Assembly: GCA_024734555.1 (NCBI GenBank)
Contig: JANPWX010000653.1
Location: 3,000,936 to 3,064,935, forward strand
Source of the DNA: Trochalopteron elliotii
Taxonomy: Eukaryota; Chordata; Aves; Passeriformes; Leiothrichidae
Direction: 5' to 3'
Length of the DNA: 64,000 bases
The first letter of the stretch is position 1. Each line of letters starts with the position of its first letter. The position numbers and the translations under genes are program-made. The notes below the pieces were generated by a model. The model saw only the letters and a list, made by a program, of their open reading frames with translations. It was not told where the DNA came from and searched no databases. This document shows positions 61,811 to 64,000 of this stretch, piece by piece.

Positions 61811-61835
61811 CCCCCCCCCCAAAAAAAAAAAAAAA
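61811..61835. repeat. C10-A15 homopolymer junction
   Basis: Ten C followed by fifteen A. Unusual adjacency and a likely site of sequencing or length error. Confidence 0.9.
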
Positions 61836-63089
61836 CCAACAGAAAATCTTCATCTAGAATCAGCTCCAGCCAGTACTGCCAGCTTTACTTCTGGGTGTCT
61901 CCCACAGTGTAGCTTCCTTCCTCAAGCTGACCTCCTGAAGTCACAAAAACACAGCAAAAACAAGACCCTGTGTATTTAAAGGATGATTCTGATTGGTACA
62001 GTTATGTCCAAAACTTGCAATATAAAACCTATAGGTTCAGAATTAAGAAGTCAGTTAAGAGACGTGGAAATGGCATGTACTACTTTGTGATTTAAACTTT
62101 AGAGAATGTGGCCCTCAATTTCTCTGTCCTTTGAAATAGAAATGTAGTTCATCTTCCTTCTGGTAGGAAGCTGAAAGCACTCTGTTTTCATTCCTCATTC
62201 ATTTCAGCTCTTTTCTATGTGGGCAAGGTTCATGTGGTTTGATGTTTGATAATGAAGATTTGGCACAGCTTTAAATATAAGTAATTAGGGAATCCATTGA
62301 CCATAACAAACAATGGACCAAAAAAATAAAACTGTTGTAGAGAAAGTACTTCCCGGTTGCCCATTATAGCAATTTTTTCCTGTAATTATAATCCACAAAT
62401 TTAATTCACTCAAAAAACAAATATCTTTTTTCTTTGCTTAAATATCCTAAATCAAGCATTAAATTAGAGCTCTTTCAGGAATGAACCTCATCATTAGCTT
62501 TCTTATGTGAAAGAGAAAAAAAGTAACACTTGAAAATCTGCATTTAAGGGACAAGTGCAAGACATCTGCACAATAAAAACCCCTGGTAAACTTCCACATA
62601 CCACATGCCTGTGTGCTCATATATACATATATGCACATGTGCATTTATGGATGCATATTTCTTTATTTTATATGTTTACACACGCAAACATATACTCACC
62701 CTAAGAAAAATAAACCTCCAATGATAATGTGATCCCCACTAGCCCAGCACTTCAATTATAAAGCAATCCTAGCACAAATCCAGAAAATGTCACTGTCACA
62801 TGCTTCCTTTGTATGCTGTTGAAAATACCTCCAAACTTTGGAAATTAATCACACAGCAATGCCAATCTTTTAAGCCAGGCATCTATGAACCAACCTCTTC
62901 CCTACTGAATGAATTACATTGAAATCATATAATTGCAGGCTGCCATTCAGTCACCCTTAACAATAGGAGACTTTGAAAATTGGAAATTTTTTTCCCATCT
63001 GACTCCCAACTTGCAAGCATGAAGCATACAGCAAAAGCTTGGTGCCTTTTAAATTACCTAAAATCTACATCCTTCAGACAAATGAACAG

Positions 63090-63560
63090 GAAAAAAAAAA
63101 AGGGTGCAATTTAAGGGCAAATCATTTTGTGTTAATCCTTGGGAACTCAAAGCATGAAGATAAAGGAAGAAAAAATGCAGGTTTCACTTTGCTCATTATG
63201 GGACATTGACTTTCACCTAATAGTATGCAATTAAAATTTCTTCATGAGATTTCCTTATTGAAATAAGAAAGATAGTGCCGTGCTGAATGTGGTGATAGAT
63301 CTGGTATAAACGTGCTTCCTGGACAAACTGATTTATCATGTCTCATTCCAGCAGTACTTTCTTGCTTGCTCATTTCTCATCTTATTACTGTGAAGTTGTA
63401 ATTAAAGAGGATCCTCCCACAGAGAAGAGTTCTCCTTCAGGACATACTAAATTATAAATGCACTGTTCTTTCTCTGAGACCGATTTAAAGGGGCAGTCTG
63501 CTGTGGGAAAGATGCACAGCTAATTCTTGGGGCTCCTGGCTCTGTAATTTTATGCAGGTC
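63090..63560. promoter_or_regulatory. CNE-like block
   Basis: Unique sequence after an A11 run, with CAAATCATTTTGTGTTAATCC, GCAATTAAAATTTC, GAAGTTGTAATTAAAGAGG, ACGTGCTTCC and GACCGATTTAAAGGGG. Dense TAAT cores, few repeats, some retained CpGs. Enhancer-like by texture only. Confidence 0.4.
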
Positions 63561-64000
63561 TCTTTCTCTTAGATACAGAATAAATTTGGTTTGCAAACTG
63601 GGTTTCCTGGGCAAATATACCTCTGCAATTGACTATTTCAATTTAAATACAAAGACAATTCAATTAAAATGGTATTGAACCACTGCAGCTGATTTACTTC
63701 ATAGATACTTCATGTATGATCACTCGTATAATACACCGAAATATTTCAGAGGGCACTGAAAAACTACTTAAGGAATACAGAGCCTGTAAAAATTCTTCCT
63801 GTTCTTCAGGAAAAATAGAACAACAGAACAACATTTGGCCACAATCAAAACTGATCATTACGAGATTAATTTGCCAGAAAGACACTGCCATAAAAAACCA
63901 CAAGCAGTAGGCATGAGATCAATTTGACAACCTGATGTCCTTCCCCTACCAAATTCTCAGCCCTTCAAACAGAGACTTGCAACGATTAAAATTAAAATAA
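63561..64000. other. Non-coding DNA at right edge
   Basis: Two overlapping 64-69 codon frames on opposite strands (63694-63910) and nothing recognisable. Confidence 0.5.

Larger units (their letters stand above)
59978..63089. other. Non-coding DNA, no gene recognised
   Basis: Short frames, including a 109-codon plus frame at 60631-60960 with an opposing frame on minus, no domains recognised. Contains the small tandem repeats and homopolymers listed separately, and a 14-bp perfect palindrome at 62631-62644. Confidence 0.5.

Noticed and set aside
62631..62644. 14-bp perfect palindrome ATGCACATGTGCAT
   Set aside because: Short and within alternating purine-pyrimidine sequence; expected by chance in 64 kb.
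1..64000. CRISPR arrays, operons, phage or plasmid features, tRNA or rRNA genes
   Set aside because: None seen; the repeat content is that of a vertebrate nuclear genome.

Overview
This window is vertebrate nuclear DNA, most likely from a bird. It is AT-rich and has no long reading frame, no operon-like packing and no bacterial signals. It carries several truncated CR1 LINE copies with the 3' tail (an ATTCTATG-type octamer) and the GGTTGGA...CCTTCCAACC block typical of avian CR1. It also has ancient MIR-like SINE remnants and one solo endogenous-retrovirus LTR. The species cannot be fixed from sequence alone.

No complete protein-coding gene was found. The window reads as intron or gene desert. 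The best exon-like signals are three. The first is a 59-base segment at the left edge (29-87, minus strand) bounded by good acceptor and donor splice signals. The second is a possible terminal exon at 57294-57455 (plus strand), where a strong acceptor is followed by 53 open codons and a stop. The third is a weaker terminal-exon-like reading frame at 47412-47661 (minus strand). None of the three could be matched to a named gene.

Layout. 1-4950: left-edge exon candidate, then featureless AT-rich DNA. 4951-5140: CR1. 5141-10000: mostly featureless, with a T/G low-complexity tract at 7436-7577. 10020-14160: non-repetitive blocks that look like conserved non-coding elements (CNEs). 16236-16385: CR1. 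16386-25240: unannotated DNA, a (CTT)n tract, a hairpin at 21097, a CNE-like block at 23400-23790, one N at 24051 and a MIR remnant at 24335. 25241-30310: CR1 piece, possible old DNA-transposon remnant, pyrimidine-rich stretch, TAAT-rich CNE-like block at 29690. 30311-30741: the longest CR1 copy. 30742-37140: near-perfect palindrome at 33336, G12 run, CNE-like block at 33985. 37144-38334: nested repeats (CR1, MIR, then a solo LTR with 6-bp target duplication). 38335-50900: several CNE-like blocks, the best at 49258-49720, and a slightly GC-richer patch at 42760-43520. 51660-51770: clustered hairpins. 55491-55656: CR1. 57264-57830: the most striking block, combining the exon candidate with dense homeodomain/SOX-like motifs. 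59301-59977: (GA)n, MIR, hairpin, CR1. 63090-63560: final CNE-like block.

If the CNE-like blocks are truly conserved, the simplest reading is a regulatory landscape of a developmental gene lying outside or spanning the window. That is inference from motif texture and absence of repeats; no alignment was possible. I found no convincing evidence of a new gene system here.
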